From NCBI GenBank assembly GCA_949358305.1, contig OX442315.1, positions 8,520,427 through 8,584,426 on the forward strand: DNA of 64,000 nt. The letters are read 5' to 3'. A program made the translations under genes and the position numbers. The notes under the pieces were generated by a model. It was given only the letters and a program-made list of their open reading frames with translations. It made no database searches and had not been told where the DNA came from. This document shows, piece after piece, positions 62,870 to 64,000 of the stretch (position 1 is its first letter; every line of letters begins with the position of its first letter). The stretch comes from Strigamia acuminata (taxonomy: Eukaryota > Arthropoda > Chilopoda > Geophilomorpha > Linotaeniidae).

Positions 62870-64000
62870 ATGACCACCACAAAACTCCATGTGGTTTCGA
62901 ACGTGGAACTCCTGAACGACTCAAACTACACCCTGTGGTCAGAGAGAATTGAAACGATTCTGAGAGGACGAAAGCTGTGGCGAGCGGCCATCGCAGGAGC
63001 GGAACCGCCACACGGTGTGGCCGACGCCGAGGACTTCGAGGCCAAAGAAAAAATATGGGAGACGTGGGACGATAAAAATGCCGAGGCGATCGAGATAATG
63101 ATCGGCACATTGACGGGCGACCAGGTGTTGAAGTACCGCGCTTCCCGAAACGCAAAAATTCTTTGGGAGAAGATCAAGGAAAATATGCAGACGGACAACA
63201 CGCAGCTTCAATTAGAATGCAACATGCAATTAACGCATTGCAAGATGGACAAGACGGAGACCATCGACCACTATTTGAACCGAATCGAAGCACTCCAGAC
63301 GGAAAGCGCCCAACTCGGTAAGGACATTACTGACCTGGAAGTGAGATTTTATGCCCTTCACGGACTGAGAGACGAATTCCACCCCACCGCATTGGCAATC
63401 AAAGCAAACAAGACGCTTACAAACAAGGAGGCACGCGCGATGCTAAAACAAACCGAGACGAGGGGGCAGAAAGCCAACGAGACACGCGCACCAGATGCAG
63501 CTTACGAGACCAAGGTGAAAAGATTCGAGAAGGGCACGGGCGTGCGCAAGTGCTACAACTGCGACATGCCGGGGCACACGGCGGGAGAGTGCCGTAATCC
63601 CACGCTTTGCTACAACTGCCGGGGAACTGGACACCGAGCGAGCGAGTGCAGACAGCCAAAGAGGGAGAATAAAAACGGCGGACGCAACGCAAAGAAGCCA
63701 CACTCGAAGGGGCCACCAAGAACACTGCGTGCACGCGAAATCGGACCCGAGAGGCCACAGAGAATGCTGAGAGCGTTCGAAGTCGAAGATAAGGAACCAC
63801 AGGAACCTATGGAGAGCATCGGGACACCTGAAGATGACGTAAGTGAAAAATTTGATGAAATATTAGAAGAAACATTAGAAGAAAATTTAGAGGAAAATTT
63901 AGAAGAAAAATTTGAAGAGAAAATAGTAGAGAAAATAGAAGAAAAATTAGTAGGAAAAATAGAAGAAAATTTAGAGGAAAATGTAGAAGAAAAATTTGAA
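62870..64000 (+). CDS. Copia-2 gag, open to the window end (377 codons seen)
   Basis: The start is the ATG at 62870 after an A-run (~62838-62860). UBN2-type gag (~10-215: LNDSNYTLWSERIE, LRGRKLW, ALHGLRDEF) is followed by two CCHC knuckles (CYNCDMPGHTAGEC ~227-240 and CYNCRGTGHRASEC ~249-262), a basic stretch, and from ~323 onward a highly acidic array of LEEN/FEEK/IEEK units that continues to the last base. No protease or pol is in view. The frame has no stop, consistent with an intact young element. Confidence 0.88.
   Translation, partial: MTTTKLHVVSNVELLNDSNYTLWSERIETILRGRKLWRAAIAGAEPPHGVADAEDFEAKEKIWETWDDKNAEAIEIMIGTLTGDQVLKYRASRNAKILWEKIKENMQTDNTQLQLECNMQLTHCKMDKTETIDHYLNRIEALQTESAQLGKDITDLEVRFYALHGLRDEFHPTALAIKANKTLTNKEARAMLKQTETRGQKANETRAPDAAYETKVKRFEKGTGVRKCYNCDMPGHTAGECRNPTLCYNCRGTGHRASECRQPKRENKNGGRNAKKPHSKGPPRTLRAREIGPERPQRMLRAFEVEDKEPQEPMESIGTPEDDVSEKFDEILEETLEENLEENLEEKFEEKIVEKIEEKLVGKIEENLEENVEEKFE

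Overview
The window is eukaryotic: coding sequence is split into short exons with GT-AG introns, LTR retrotransposons and MITEs are dense, and no operon-like layout is present. Gene content (an ionotropic-receptor gene, a lipocalin, an SLC18 vesicular transporter, and a small four-TM 'SLRCG' family resembling the insect DUF4728/LAPTM-like proteins) points to a protostome, probably an arthropod such as a crustacean or springtail. The species cannot be fixed from the sequence.

Layout. 1-10071: two unrecognised ORFs precede a polypurine tract and what looks like a ~1.4 kb LTR full of RNA hairpins; this LTR is split by a young BEL/Pao element (BEL-1, 3917-9837, target duplication agctg). 11353-33517: a tandem array of five six-exon genes (A-E) for small four-TM proteins. 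Exon order and splice phases are the same in all five, and each has a micro-uORF upstream of its start. The array also carries an extra terminal exon pair, an orphan promoter, a copied exon 4, many MITEs, a long 20-bp minisatellite and a second BEL element (BEL-2, 19048-25416) upstream of gene C. 36095-39551: an ionotropic receptor gene broken by an in-frame TGA and by a foldback Tc1/mariner element inside a coding exon. 39552-42892: MITEs and a 14-bp minisatellite. 42893-44572: a five-exon secreted lipocalin. 44583-48598: MITEs. 48599-61097 (minus): three exons of an SLC18-type transporter. One of its introns is ~12 kb long and holds a decayed MULE transposase, split by a Copia element, itself split by a Gypsy element, followed by a 1.2 kb perfect-looking palindrome. 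62466-64000: the 5' LTR, primer site and gag start of a second Copia element that runs off the window.

The host genes are unrelated in function apart from the A-E array. That array is the main gene-level story: a locally amplified membrane-protein family with a shared 5' leader. The retrotransposons are mostly recent: paired LTRs have equal lengths and look identical or nearly so, and polyproteins are open. The DNA transposons are older and mostly non-autonomous, with an unusual number of foldback/palindromic forms. I had no alignment, folding or database tools, so family names rest on motifs and gene structure, and identity statements are by eye.
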